A DNA stretch of 64,000 nucleotides from Thermomonospora echinospora (lineage in GTDB: Bacteria; Actinomycetota; Actinomycetes; Streptosporangiales; Streptosporangiaceae): NCBI RefSeq assembly GCF_900108175.1, contig NZ_FNVO01000019.1:62001-126000 (forward strand), written 5' to 3'. A program made the translations under genes and the position numbers. The notes beneath the pieces were generated by a model, which was not told where the DNA came from, did no database searches, and saw only the letters and a program-made list of their open reading frames with translations. Shown here piece by piece: positions 25,901 through 33,915 of this stretch (within the stretch, counting starts at the first letter, position 1; every line of letters starts with the position of its first letter).

Positions 25901-28900
25901 CCACCAGGGCGGGCGGCCCTTGGGCGGACAGTTCCTCCAGCAGCCGGGCGGTCCCCTCGGCGTCGGCGGCGTCCAGCCGCCGGACCTCGACGGGAAGTCC
26001 CTCCTCGGCGAGCCTGCGCAGCGACGCCACCCGGTCCCCCGACTCGTCGCCGGGCGGTCCGGTCCGCGAGGTCACCACCACGCGCAGTCCCTTGCGGGCC
26101 AGGTGGGCGGCGGTGGTGAGGCCGACGTCGCCGAGCCCTCCGGTGATCAGCGCGACTGGAGCGCCGGTCTCGTCCCCGGACGGCCCCGCCGCGGCTCGGC
26201 CCGGCCGCCACGGAACGACTCCCCGCGCCCATCGGGCCCCGCCCCGCACCGCCGCCTCGATGCCGGAGATTCCGGTGGCGATCAGATCGGCCAGCTCGGC
26301 GGGCACCGTCTCGGCCGGGTCGGCGTGCTCGTCCAGGTCCAGCACCCGCCAGCGCACGCCCGGCTGTTCCTGGGCGATGACCCTGGGCAGCGCGTGCAGT
26401 GCCGCTGCGGCCGTCACGGGACACTCGGAGCCGGTCACCCGCTGGGCCGTGCGGGTGACCTGAAGGAGCAGCCGCGCCGGCCGTTCCCCGGTGAAGAAGT
26501 CCCTGGCGAGGCGCGCGTGCGCCAGTACGCCTTCGGTCACGGCCTCGGCGGGGTCACGGCCGGTGCTCTGTCCTCCGGCCAGTACGACCACGCCCGTCCA
26601 GTTCGCGTCGGAACGTTCGGCGGCCTGGTCAAGGGGCGCCGCCTCGGCTCCGGCGGCCTTCAGCGACGCGGCCACCTCGGTCACCGCGTCCTCGTCGTCT
26701 CCGGCGACGACCCAGCGTCCCTCCAGCGCGGTCGTGGAGTCGAGCGGGGGAACCTGCGTCCAGACGGGAATCTGCAGGGGCTCGTCCTCGTCCGGCCCCT
26801 CCGTGAGGGGGCGCGCGGGCTCTTCGGGTGGATCGATCCACAGCCTCCGCCGCTGGAACGCCTGCCCCGGCATCGCGATGCGCCGCCGTGGCCCCTGGTG
26901 CATGCGGGAGAAGTCGGGCTCGATGCCGTGTGTCCACAGCCGGCCCGCCGCCTCGCGCAGGGCCGCGAGGTCGCTGTCGCCGTCCTCGGCGGCCAGGGTG
27001 GTCAGCGTGGCCCGCAGTTGCGGCAGGCCGTGGGCTCGGGCCAGCGCCGCCAGCGCCCCGCCCGGTCCGACGTGGACGAGGACCACGGGCGCCCCGGCGG
27101 TCAGGTCCACGGTCGTGCGCAGCGCCTGGGAGAACCGCACCGGCTCGCGAAGCTGCCGGACCCAGTGGTCGGCCGTGCCCAGTTCCCCGGTCACCGTGCC
27201 TCCGGTCAGCGTGCTGACCACGGTCCTCGACGGTGGCGAGGCGGTCAGGCCGGTCGCGGCGGCCCTCAGCCGGGGCAGCGCCGGTTCGACGAGCCGCGAG
27301 TGCGCGGCTCCGTCGAACCGCAGCCGGGTCGGCTCGTGCCCGGCGCGCCGCAGTTCCCGTTCCAGCTCGGCAACCGCCTGCCGGGGGCCGGACACCACGC
27401 ACGAGCCGGGGGCGTTGTGCACGGCCAGATCGACGTCGGGGTGCCCGTGCAGCACCTCGCCGATCCCGTCTGCGCCGAGCGGCACGGCCAGCATGGCGCC
27501 GTCGCCTGCAGCGTCGGCCATGGCCTGGGAGCGGACGGCGACCAGCCGGGCGGCGTCGGGGAGTGAGAGTGCTCCGGCGACGACGGCGGCGGTGTACTCG
27601 CCGAGGCTGTGCCCGAGGACGGTGTCCGGCCGGATGCCCCATGTTTCCAGCAGCCGCGCGGTGGCCAGGCAGACCGAGAAGAGCGCGGGCAGGCCGTGCA
27701 CCGGCTCACGGATCCGTTCCTCGTCGCCCCGGATGGCCGTCCGGATGTCGAAGCCCAGGTGGGCGGTGAACAGTTCGGCGCACTCATCCACGCATTCGGC
27801 GAACGCCGGCTCGGCGTCGTAGAGGGCCGTGCCCATGCCCGCGCGGGCGCTGCCGCCGCCGGGGAAGGCGAAGACGAGTTTTGGCGGCACGGCGGGGACG
27901 GTGACCGGTGCGGCCTTGCGCAGCGCCGACGCCAGTTCCCCGTTCTCGGGGGCGACGCACAGCCGGTGGGCTTGGTGACGGCGTCCCTGCTGCGACGTGT
28001 GGGCGATGTCCGCCGCGGACGCCTTGGGCTTGGTCTCCAGCCAGTCGGCCAGGTCCGCGGCGGTCCGTTCCAGCGCCGCCGGGGTGTGCGCCGACAGCAC
28101 CACCGGGTGCGGCCGGGGGTCGCCGGCCGGGGCCGAGCGTTCGGGCGCGGGCCCCACGATCACGTGGGCGTTGGTGCCGCCGATGCCGAACGAGCTCACC
28201 CCGGCCAGCTCCGGGCCGTCCCACGGGCGGGTGCGGGTCACCACCTCGAACGGCGACCCCGCCAGCCCGAGCAGGTCGTTGATCGGCTCGGCGTGCAGCG
28301 AGGCCGGCAGGACGCGATGCCGTACGGCCAGCACCGTCTTGATGAACGAGGCGATCCCGGCGGCCGAGTTGGCGTGGCCGAGGTTGCTCTTGACCGAGCC
28401 GAGCCCGCACCAGGCGGGGCCGGTGTCGCCGAACACCCGGCGCAGCGCGGCCACCTCGATCGGGTCGCCCAGCCGGGTGCCGGTCCCGTGCGCCTCGACG
28501 TAGCCGACCTGCCGGGGCTCGGCGTCGGCGATCGCCAGGGCCTCGGCGATGGCGCGTGCCTGCCCGCGCACCGACGGCGCGGTCAGCCCCGTCTTGTCGG
28601 CCCCGTCGTTGTTGACGGCCGACCCGTGGACCACGGCGAGAACGGGGTCGCCGTCGTCGAGGGCGTCCCGCAGGCGTCGCAGGACGACCGCACCGACCCC
28701 TTGCGTGTAGACGATCCCGGTGCCGTGGGCGGAGAACGGCCGTGTCCTGCCGTCCTCGGAATAGATGCCGTCCGGGGTGGACAGGTATCCGCGGCCCTGC
28801 GGCACGATCAGCGACACTCCCCCGGCCAGCGCGGTGTCGCACTCGCCCGACAGCAGCGACTGCACGGCGATGTGCACCGCGACCAGCGAGGTCGAGCAGG

Positions 28901-29441
28901 CGGTGTTGACCGAGACCGCCGGGCCGGTCAGGTCCAGCCGGTAGGCGACCTGTGCGGGCAGGTAGTCGGTCTGCGTGGCGATGGCCGTCTGCAGGCTGCC
29001 GCCCGGGTCGGGGCCGCCGCCGGTGGGATCCCAGCGGCCGGCCAGGTTGACGGCCTGGTAGGCGCTCTGCGCGGCCCCGGCGAACACGCCCACCGCCCCG
29101 GCGCCGCGGCCGCCTCCGTGCCCGGCCTGCTCCAGCGCCCGCCAGCATGTCTCCAGGAACAGCCGCTGCTGCGGGTCCATCAGCGCGGCCTCGCCCTCGG
29201 CGATACCGAACGGCTCGGGATCGAACAGCTCCTGGCCGTCGATCAGTCCCGCCACCGGCACGTAGGCGGGATCGCGGCGCAGCCGCCGGGGTACCCGGCG
29301 CTCGGCGAGCTGTTCCTCGGTGAGCCGGGTGAGGCCCTCCCGTTCCTCGGCCAGCAGCCGCCACAGCGCGTCGGCGTTGGGGGCTCCGGGAAAGCGGCAG
29401 GCCAGTCCCGTCACGGCGATCAGGTCGTCGCGGGCGTTCAT
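22917..29441 (-). CDS. Hybrid PKS-NRPS: KS-AT-KR-ACP-Cy-TE
   Basis: A 2174-residue enzyme. KS (about 8-430) has NTACSTSLVAVH and VEAHGTGT. AT (about 520-850) has GHSLGEYTAA and FDGAAHSRLV. KR (about 1105-1300) has ALITGGLGDVGLTTAAH and GPYCAANRYLDAL. ACP has FFALGGHSLLATRM. Cy has both catalytic Asp (GVDVLICDAGS). The terminal thioesterase (about 1905-2174) has GWSMGGSLG and a late DADHYGLL. This order matches HMWP1 of yersiniabactin, except that both embedded methyltransferases and the carrier before TE are missing; separate proteins could supply them. It starts at ATG 29441, overlapping the upstream NRPS stop. Confidence 0.93.
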   Translation of the reverse strand: MNARDDLIAVTGLACRFPGAPNADALWRLLAEEREGLTRLTEEQLAERRVPRRLRRDPAYVPVAGLIDGQELFDPEPFGIAEGEAALMDPQQRLFLETCWRALEQAGHGGGRGAGAVGVFAGAAQSAYQAVNLAGRWDPTGGGPDPGGSLQTAIATQTDYLPAQVAYRLDLTGPAVSVNTACSTSLVAVHIAVQSLLSGECDTALAGGVSLIVPQGRGYLSTPDGIYSEDGRTRPFSAHGTGIVYTQGVGAVVLRRLRDALDDGDPVLAVVHGSAVNNDGADKTGLTAPSVRGQARAIAEALAIADAEPRQVGYVEAHGTGTRLGDPIEVAALRRVFGDTGPAWCGLGSVKSNLGHANSAAGIASFIKTVLAVRHRVLPASLHAEPINDLLGLAGSPFEVVTRTRPWDGPELAGVSSFGIGGTNAHVIVGPAPERSAPAGDPRPHPVVLSAHTPAALERTAADLADWLETKPKASAADIAHTSQQGRRHQAHRLCVAPENGELASALRKAAPVTVPAVPPKLVFAFPGGGSARAGMGTALYDAEPAFAECVDECAELFTAHLGFDIRTAIRGDEERIREPVHGLPALFSVCLATARLLETWGIRPDTVLGHSLGEYTAAVVAGALSLPDAARLVAVRSQAMADAAGDGAMLAVPLGADGIGEVLHGHPDVDLAVHNAPGSCVVSGPRQAVAELERELRRAGHEPTRLRFDGAAHSRLVEPALPRLRAAATGLTASPPSRTVVSTLTGGTVTGELGTADHWVRQLREPVRFSQALRTTVDLTAGAPVVLVHVGPGGALAALARAHGLPQLRATLTTLAAEDGDSDLAALREAAGRLWTHGIEPDFSRMHQGPRRRIAMPGQAFQRRRLWIDPPEEPARPLTEGPDEDEPLQIPVWTQVPPLDSTTALEGRWVVAGDDEDAVTEVAASLKAAGAEAAPLDQAAERSDANWTGVVVLAGGQSTGRDPAEAVTEGVLAHARLARDFFTGERPARLLLQVTRTAQRVTGSECPVTAAAALHALPRVIAQEQPGVRWRVLDLDEHADPAETVPAELADLIATGISGIEAAVRGGARWARGVVPWRPGRAAAGPSGDETGAPVALITGGLGDVGLTTAAHLARKGLRVVVTSRTGPPGDESGDRVASLRRLAEEGLPVEVRRLDAADAEGTARLLEELSAQGPPALVVHAAGVVATADLQPMRGTGPDQVTGHMHAKISGVSALREAIDRLPAGRRPRQVILMSSAGTLVGGIGMGPYCAANRYLDALAEEMSRAAGSATRWVSVVWDAWKVGPVGTERTVRLTYALGARTGMDALDRILAGPSTPPVVAVSTTDLRERIARAAYTAPVRQIGDPAAGGGLTPAEQMLAGMWSDLLGVPVNSADADFFALGGHSLLATRMLGALRDSHGVELRLRDLIAHPTVGALARLLTGPPADAGQSTGPDADVTAVEPAPDGTFPLTRVQHAYWVGREGGYALGEIACHFYLEYDCPDLDLARYEQAWRQVIARHPMLRAIVTRQGRLKVLDHVPAYRIRVHDLTQVDEDTRQARLARLRERISRDPGPPDRWPLVQIRAARLPGGRVRLFIGVDVLICDAGSYWIIDREVRHYYEHPGSTLPEPAIDFAACLRAQEQIRQGADWRRAAGYWRRRLDTLPGPPPLPVTDPDGAPRFVRRTARLTAEQWRALKQQAARRKVTATAVLLTAYAEALATGSGGEHFSITLTLFDRPPIHPDVDKVVGDFTSLLVHEIDRREPGTFAEHVRRVQHRLFTDLDHRAYSALDLLAERATGQGHVGSVPVVFTSALGLEDLVGGEPDLQWVGEQVHAVSQTPQTWLDHQVLVQRGELLVQWDAVAGLLPDTEVDEVFAAYADRLRRLATDPRAWDEPPVNGPVRPFTGHDDVLVPLREGTGEQTLFLLHPSGGDVLCYAELSRLLDERFSIVALTDPGLAGTPAPEDLPGLARLYGEVIRRHRPHGPYLLGGWSMGGSLGQEVACRLYEEGASAGLLLMLDSNDPTYIRPLPDDQEAEAIVRLLGAFEAYLGLDLGVGTEEGRAALRALPADRRWEEVAARMREHRLLGRGEDPRERVAVFARHLRGLGEHTPRRLADETTATLLVRAERRASRNSGVGMGVDDTPPGRPDLDWSRHLAGPLEVHGLDADHYGLLRPPAVRPLAELINHLLTRY

Positions 29442-32400
29442 CGGACGGCCTCCTTGGCCCTGCGTCGGGCCAGACGCCTGGCGTCGGCGCGCCGCGCCGC
29501 GGCGCCCGCCTCGCCTGCGTCACCGTTCACCGAGACGGCGGTCGGCACCGGTGCGGCCGTACGGCCGCCGTTGCGGCGCGCGGCGATGTGGGCCGCGAGC
29601 TGCCGGACGGTGGGGCGGGTGAACATGTCGACCACCTCCAGCTCCGGGTCGAGCAGCTCGGCCAGCCTGCCGTGGGCGCGCACCAGGGTCAGCGAGGTGG
29701 CCCCGAGCCGGAAGAACGGCAGGGTGGGGTCGATCTCCGCGCCGCCCAGGAACTCGCTCAGTACCTGGCTCACCACCCGCTCGACCTCGGCGTCGGAGGC
29801 GCTCTCGGCGCGGGGTTCCGGACGTGCCGGTTCAGGCGCGGTCCGGGCCGGGGCTTCGGCATGGTCGGCTGATGCGGCCGGACCGGTGTGCCAGGGGGCC
29901 GCCCGGTCCGGTACGGGGTCCGCGCTGTGCGGATGATCCGTGGTGTGGACGGGAGATGGCGCCAGCTCGATGAGGGCGCCTTCGGCGAGCCGTTCCCCGA
30001 GCGTGAGGCCACGACCGGCCGCGGCCGTGCGCAGCCGTCCGGCCCAGTTCCCCGCGGCGGTCAGCGCCCGCGCCGGAGGCAGTGCACCGGCGGTGATCCG
30101 CAGGGTGACCTGCAGCCCTTGCTCCCCCGCCTCCCGGATCAGCCGGGCCAGGTCCGTGTCCGGACCTTCCGGCCCGGGCGATGCCACCGGCCCAGGCGAT
30201 GCCACCGGCCCGGGCGATGCCGCCGGGGCCTCCTGGTCGGCGGGTGCGCCGAGGGGGACGGCGGGTTCGCCGGGCCGCCGGTACGGGTTCGGCAGGGCCT
30301 TGTAGTCGATCTTGCCGTTGTCGGTGACGGGGAACGCCTCCAGATGCACGAACCGGCTCGGCACCATGGAGTCGGGCACCCGTTCCCGCAGGTGGGTGAT
30401 GAGGTCCTCGTCGGCGGGCGGCCGCTTCGGGTCGGCCGCGACCACGTAGCCCACCAGCCGGGGCCGGTCGTCTGGGCCGCGCACCGACAGCGCCACCGAG
30501 TGTCGGACGCCCGGGATGCGGTCCAGCGCGGACTCCACCTCGCCGAGTTCGATCCGGTGCCCGCGGATCTTGACCTGGCGGTCCAGCCGGCCCATGAACT
30601 CGATGTTGCCGTCGGGACGCCAGCGCCCCACGTCGCCGGTGCGGTACAGGCGTTGTCCCAGGACCGGGTCGGTGACGAAGCGTTCACGGGTCTGCCGCTC
30701 GTCCCCGATGTAACCGCGGGCCAGCCCGTCCCCGCCGATGTGCAGCTCACCGGGCCGCCCCACCGGGCACGGCCGCCCGCGTTCGTCCAGGATGTGGAAG
30801 CACTGGCCGCGCAAGGCCCGGCCGTAGGGAATGCTGGGCCAGGCCGGGGACACCTCGCCGATCGGAAAGCAGATCGACCAGATCGACGCCTCGGTGGCGC
30901 CGCCCAGGCTGACCACCTGCGCGTCCGGGGCCAGGGCGCGGATCCGGTCCGGGAGGGTGACCGGGATCCAGTCGGCCGACAGGAAGACCAGCCGCAGCGA
31001 CGCCAGCACCGCGCGCGCCCGCTCGGGTTCGATCTCGGCGTACTCGACCAGCATTTCCATCAGTGCCGGGGCGGTGTTCCAGACCGTCACCCGATGGCGT
31101 TCCATCAAGTCCAGCCAGTGACCGGGGTCGCGCTGACGACCGGCGTCCGGCAGCACGAGCGCGGCACCGGTGCCCATCACTCCGAAGATGTCGTGCACCG
31201 AGAGGTCGAAGCTGAAGGCCGACAGCCCCAGTACCCGGTCGTCGGGGCCGACGGGGAACCTGTCGATCAGGTCGTCGATCGTCGTCCGCGCGGCACGGTG
31301 CTCGATGGCCACGCCCTTGGGCCGTCCGGTGGAGCCGGAGGTGAAGATGACGTAGGCCAGCTCGTCCGGATCCGGGCGACGGGCGGGTGCCGTCCGATCC
31401 GCCTTCTCCAGGTCGGGCAGCCGGTGCACGGTCACCGTGCGGGGCCAGTGCGACCCGCTGTTCTCGGGCACCAGCGCGTGCCCGATCCCGGCCTGCTCAC
31501 AGACGTCGGCGATCCTGCTCTGCGGCCACGACGGCTCGACCGGCACGTATCCGGCGCCGCTCGCGCAGACGCCCAGCAGGGCGACCACCTGTTCGACGCC
31601 CTTGGGGAACGCCACCGCGATCAGATCGCCGGGGCCGACGCCGAGGGCCGCCAGTGCGGCGCCGATCCGCTCCGTGCGTTCCGCCAGTTCCCCGTGGGTG
31701 AGGCCGCCCGCCGCGTCCAAGAGGGCCTGCCTGTCCGGCATCGCCTGGGCCGCACGCCGCAGCGGGTCGGGCAGCAGCGGCCCGGCGTCCCCGAACGGCC
31801 GGCGGTCCAGCGATTCGTCGGCCCGGAACGTCGGATCCCAGCCGAGCCCGGGGTCGTTCCAGGCGGCGGGTTCGGCGGCCAGCCTGCGCAGCAGCCTCAG
31901 ATGCGCGTCGCGCATGCCCGCCATGAAGCCGTCGGGGAAGATCCCCTCGACCGCGTCCCAGCAGATCCGCAGTTGGCCGCCCTCGTCGTGGACGATGTGG
32001 TCCAGCGCCACCTGCGGCGTCTGGGAGACGCCGAAGACCTCCTCCCCCAGCCAGTCCGCCGGGTCCCCGTCCTGGCCCGACAGGCCGATGCCGCTGGTAA
32101 AGACCACCGGATGGCGGGGGGTGAGGTCGGCGGACGGCCCTGCCTCGCGCAGCACCTCGACGCCGGAGACGGCGCGGTGTTCCATGTCACTCCAGAACCG
32201 GCGGTTGATCCCGGCGGCGAAGTCCGCGAACCCGCCCCACCCCCGCAGGTCCGCCCGGGGGAACTCGACGAGGATCGTGGAGGTGAAGTCGCCGACCAAG
32301 TGAGCCAGCTCCGGATCGTCGGGGCGGTCGAACAACGTGGTGTTCAGGCAGAACGCCTCATCGGCCCCCCAGCGGGCCAGCACCAGGCCGAAGGCGGCCA

Positions 32401-33445
32401 GCAGCACGCCGGTCGGGCTCAGCCCCCGCTGCGCGGCCTGGTCCCGCAGCGCCCGCCACTGCTCGGCGTCCAACTCGGCGGAGTCGCGGACGAACCGGTG
32501 GGAACGGATCCGGGCCAGGTCCTGCGTCCACGGAAGCCGCGGGCCCGGCGGCAGCGTCTCCGCGCGACTCCTCCAGTACTTCAGGTCGCCTTCCCGGCGC
32601 CGTGCCTCGTCCGGATCGGACCGCCTGCGGCGCACCAGCTCGGCGAACGACACCGGCGAGGACTCCAGCCTCGCCTCCGGATCGGCCACCAGGCGGCCCC
32701 ATTCGTCCAGGATCTGCATCCAGCCCGCCAGATCCAGTGCCAGCACGTCGATGCCCAGGAAGATCCGGGTGCGGCCGTCGGGAAGGAGGGCGGCGCGCAC
32801 GTCGAACAGCGGCCACCGGTCGGCCGGACGCACCTGGTGGGAGCGCTCGTACCGCAGCCGCCCGAGCCGTTCCCGTACCTCGTCCGGTCCCGCCCGTCGC
32901 AGGTCCTCGACGGCGATCTCGTAAGGGTCGGTGACCGGCAGGATGTGCTGTCGGCCCTGCCGGTCGACGGTCATCCGCAGCATCGGGTGGTGCCGCACCA
33001 GCCGGTTCCAGGCGTCCGTCAGCCGGACCAGGTCGGCCTCCGGGCCGACGGGACCGGGCCGACGGTCGTACTCCCGGTAGTAGAACGTGGCGACGCCGCC
33101 GAGCGGGAAGGCCGGATCCCGGCCGATCCAGTAGGCGCTCTGCAGCGGCGTCAGCGGGAATCCGCCGTCGTCGTCCGCGGGCCCGTCCCCCGTCTCCACC
33201 GGATCCACCGCTCCCGCCGCGACCGTCCGGACGGTCGCGGCTCCCAGGAAGGCCGTCATCGGCAGATCCAGCCCCAAATCGCGTAGCCGCCGGCGGAGCC
33301 GTACGGCCGTGAACGACTCCAGCCCCAGCACGGTCAGCGGGGTGTCGGTGGCGACCGCCGAGACCGGTAGTCCGAGCACCTCCGCAACCAGTTCCGCAAC
33401 GTCCTCGGCGGACACGGGCGAGGACGTCAGACGCGCTTCGCGCAT
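29438..33445 (-). CDS. NRPS: carrier - Cy - A(Cys) - carrier
   Basis: A 1335-residue protein from ATG 33445 (AAGGAG upstream); the frame is open further up but without a signal. The N-terminal carrier has its serine at residue 44 (VLGLESFTAVRL), the place of an aryl carrier in HMWP2/PchE. The Cy domain keeps DxxxxD (GIDVLALDLAGW). The A domain (about 540-1030) has FTSGSTGRPKG, YRTGDVGRW and NGKIDYKAL. My manual read of its pocket is D-L-H-N-F-S-L-I-W-K, 8 of 10 identical to the known Cys code. A Pro/Ala-rich linker precedes the last carrier (FFRLGATSLTLVR). It is first in the box-3 operon. Cysteine-derived thiazoline formation is strongly suggested. Confidence 0.93.
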   Translation of the reverse strand: MREARLTSSPVSAEDVAELVAEVLGLPVSAVATDTPLTVLGLESFTAVRLRRRLRDLGLDLPMTAFLGAATVRTVAAGAVDPVETGDGPADDDGGFPLTPLQSAYWIGRDPAFPLGGVATFYYREYDRRPGPVGPEADLVRLTDAWNRLVRHHPMLRMTVDRQGRQHILPVTDPYEIAVEDLRRAGPDEVRERLGRLRYERSHQVRPADRWPLFDVRAALLPDGRTRIFLGIDVLALDLAGWMQILDEWGRLVADPEARLESSPVSFAELVRRRRSDPDEARRREGDLKYWRSRAETLPPGPRLPWTQDLARIRSHRFVRDSAELDAEQWRALRDQAAQRGLSPTGVLLAAFGLVLARWGADEAFCLNTTLFDRPDDPELAHLVGDFTSTILVEFPRADLRGWGGFADFAAGINRRFWSDMEHRAVSGVEVLREAGPSADLTPRHPVVFTSGIGLSGQDGDPADWLGEEVFGVSQTPQVALDHIVHDEGGQLRICWDAVEGIFPDGFMAGMRDAHLRLLRRLAAEPAAWNDPGLGWDPTFRADESLDRRPFGDAGPLLPDPLRRAAQAMPDRQALLDAAGGLTHGELAERTERIGAALAALGVGPGDLIAVAFPKGVEQVVALLGVCASGAGYVPVEPSWPQSRIADVCEQAGIGHALVPENSGSHWPRTVTVHRLPDLEKADRTAPARRPDPDELAYVIFTSGSTGRPKGVAIEHRAARTTIDDLIDRFPVGPDDRVLGLSAFSFDLSVHDIFGVMGTGAALVLPDAGRQRDPGHWLDLMERHRVTVWNTAPALMEMLVEYAEIEPERARAVLASLRLVFLSADWIPVTLPDRIRALAPDAQVVSLGGATEASIWSICFPIGEVSPAWPSIPYGRALRGQCFHILDERGRPCPVGRPGELHIGGDGLARGYIGDERQTRERFVTDPVLGQRLYRTGDVGRWRPDGNIEFMGRLDRQVKIRGHRIELGEVESALDRIPGVRHSVALSVRGPDDRPRLVGYVVAADPKRPPADEDLITHLRERVPDSMVPSRFVHLEAFPVTDNGKIDYKALPNPYRRPGEPAVPLGAPADQEAPAASPGPVASPGPVASPGPEGPDTDLARLIREAGEQGLQVTLRITAGALPPARALTAAGNWAGRLRTAAAGRGLTLGERLAEGALIELAPSPVHTTDHPHSADPVPDRAAPWHTGPAASADHAEAPARTAPEPARPEPRAESASDAEVERVVSQVLSEFLGGAEIDPTLPFFRLGATSLTLVRAHGRLAELLDPELEVVDMFTRPTVRQLAAHIAARRNGGRTAAPVPTAVSVNGDAGEAGAAARRADARRLARRRAKEAVR

Positions 33446-33509
33446 GGGTCTCCTTCGATCGGCGCGCACAGGACCGCCTGACCGGCATAAGCCGCCAGAC
33501 AGACGAACA

Positions 33510-33524
33510 CGATAATCATTATCA
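33510..33524. promoter_or_regulatory. Fur/Zur-type box in front of the NRPS-PKS-transporter operon
   Basis: CGATAATCATTATCA matches 12 of 15 positions of TGAAAATCATTTTCA and contains the near-perfect palindrome GATAATCATTATC (33511-33523). It lies about 65 bases before the NRPS start at 33445, in AT-rich DNA, where a promoter for the minus-strand operon is expected. Confidence 0.75.
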
Positions 33525-33880
33525 TTTCGTCTGCCTAGCCCTGTGATCCAGATCTCCGCCCCGCAGTCTCGCCCCCGCCGCATCGACCGGGGTGCCGCGC
33601 GCCGACGGGGCCGTCGCATCGAGGTCCACCCACCCTGGACACACCGCACGGCGACTACACCAAGACCTTGACGAACACCGCCCGCCACCCTCGCGATCCC
33701 GCCCCGCCTCGGTCGGCCCGCACAGAGAGCCTCAGGGCATCAACCGCCGGCCATACGGGCAACGGCGGCATGGCTCGCCCACCTGGCCGTCCTGGTCTGG
33801 ACGGACCCGGCCCGCCCTTGCACACCACCACCATGACTCCGCCGGCGGCCTTTGCCGCAGACCCCGCCTTCAGATGACTT
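33525..33880. other. Intergenic stretch between the NRPS operon and the zinc-binding protein gene
   Basis: About 355 bases lie between the two Fur/Zur-type boxes. Open frames cross it on both strands, but none has coding-like sequence, a ribosome site or recognisable similarity. I see no RNA gene or terminator in it. Confidence 0.5.
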
Positions 33881-33895
33881 TGACAACCGTTTTCA
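33881..33895. promoter_or_regulatory. Zur-type box overlapping the promoter of the zinc-binding protein gene
   Basis: TGACAACCGTTTTCA matches 12 of 15 positions of TGAAAATCATTTTCA and is palindromic apart from one arm position and the centre. A TTGACA at 33880-33885 can serve as -35, so bound repressor would block polymerase. The ATG is only 20 bases after the box, suggesting a very short leader or a leaderless transcript. Confidence 0.8.
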
Positions 33896-33915
33896 TTTTT
33901 GTCCACACTTGTGCC

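Noticed and set aside
22752-27566. Plus-strand open frame of 1604 codons, and others such as 29888-33286 and 18037-20451
   Set aside because: They lie opposite the PKS, NRPS and ABC genes. Their translations are Gly/Arg/Pro/His-rich without domains, which is the expected shadow of high-GC coding DNA.
15483-33445. Salicylate-capped siderophore such as yersiniabactin or pyochelin as the direct product
   Set aside because: No salicylate synthase or aryl-AMP ligase was found between 7.4 and 35 kb, so the cap is left open.
7907-33895. Iron (Fur/IdeR) control instead of zinc control
   Set aside because: IdeR/DmdR boxes have the form TTAGGTTAGGCTAACCTAA, which I do not see. The ZnuA gene and the TGAxAA...TTTTCA arms favour Zur. 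GATAATCATTATC at 33511 is also Fur-like, so iron is not fully excluded.
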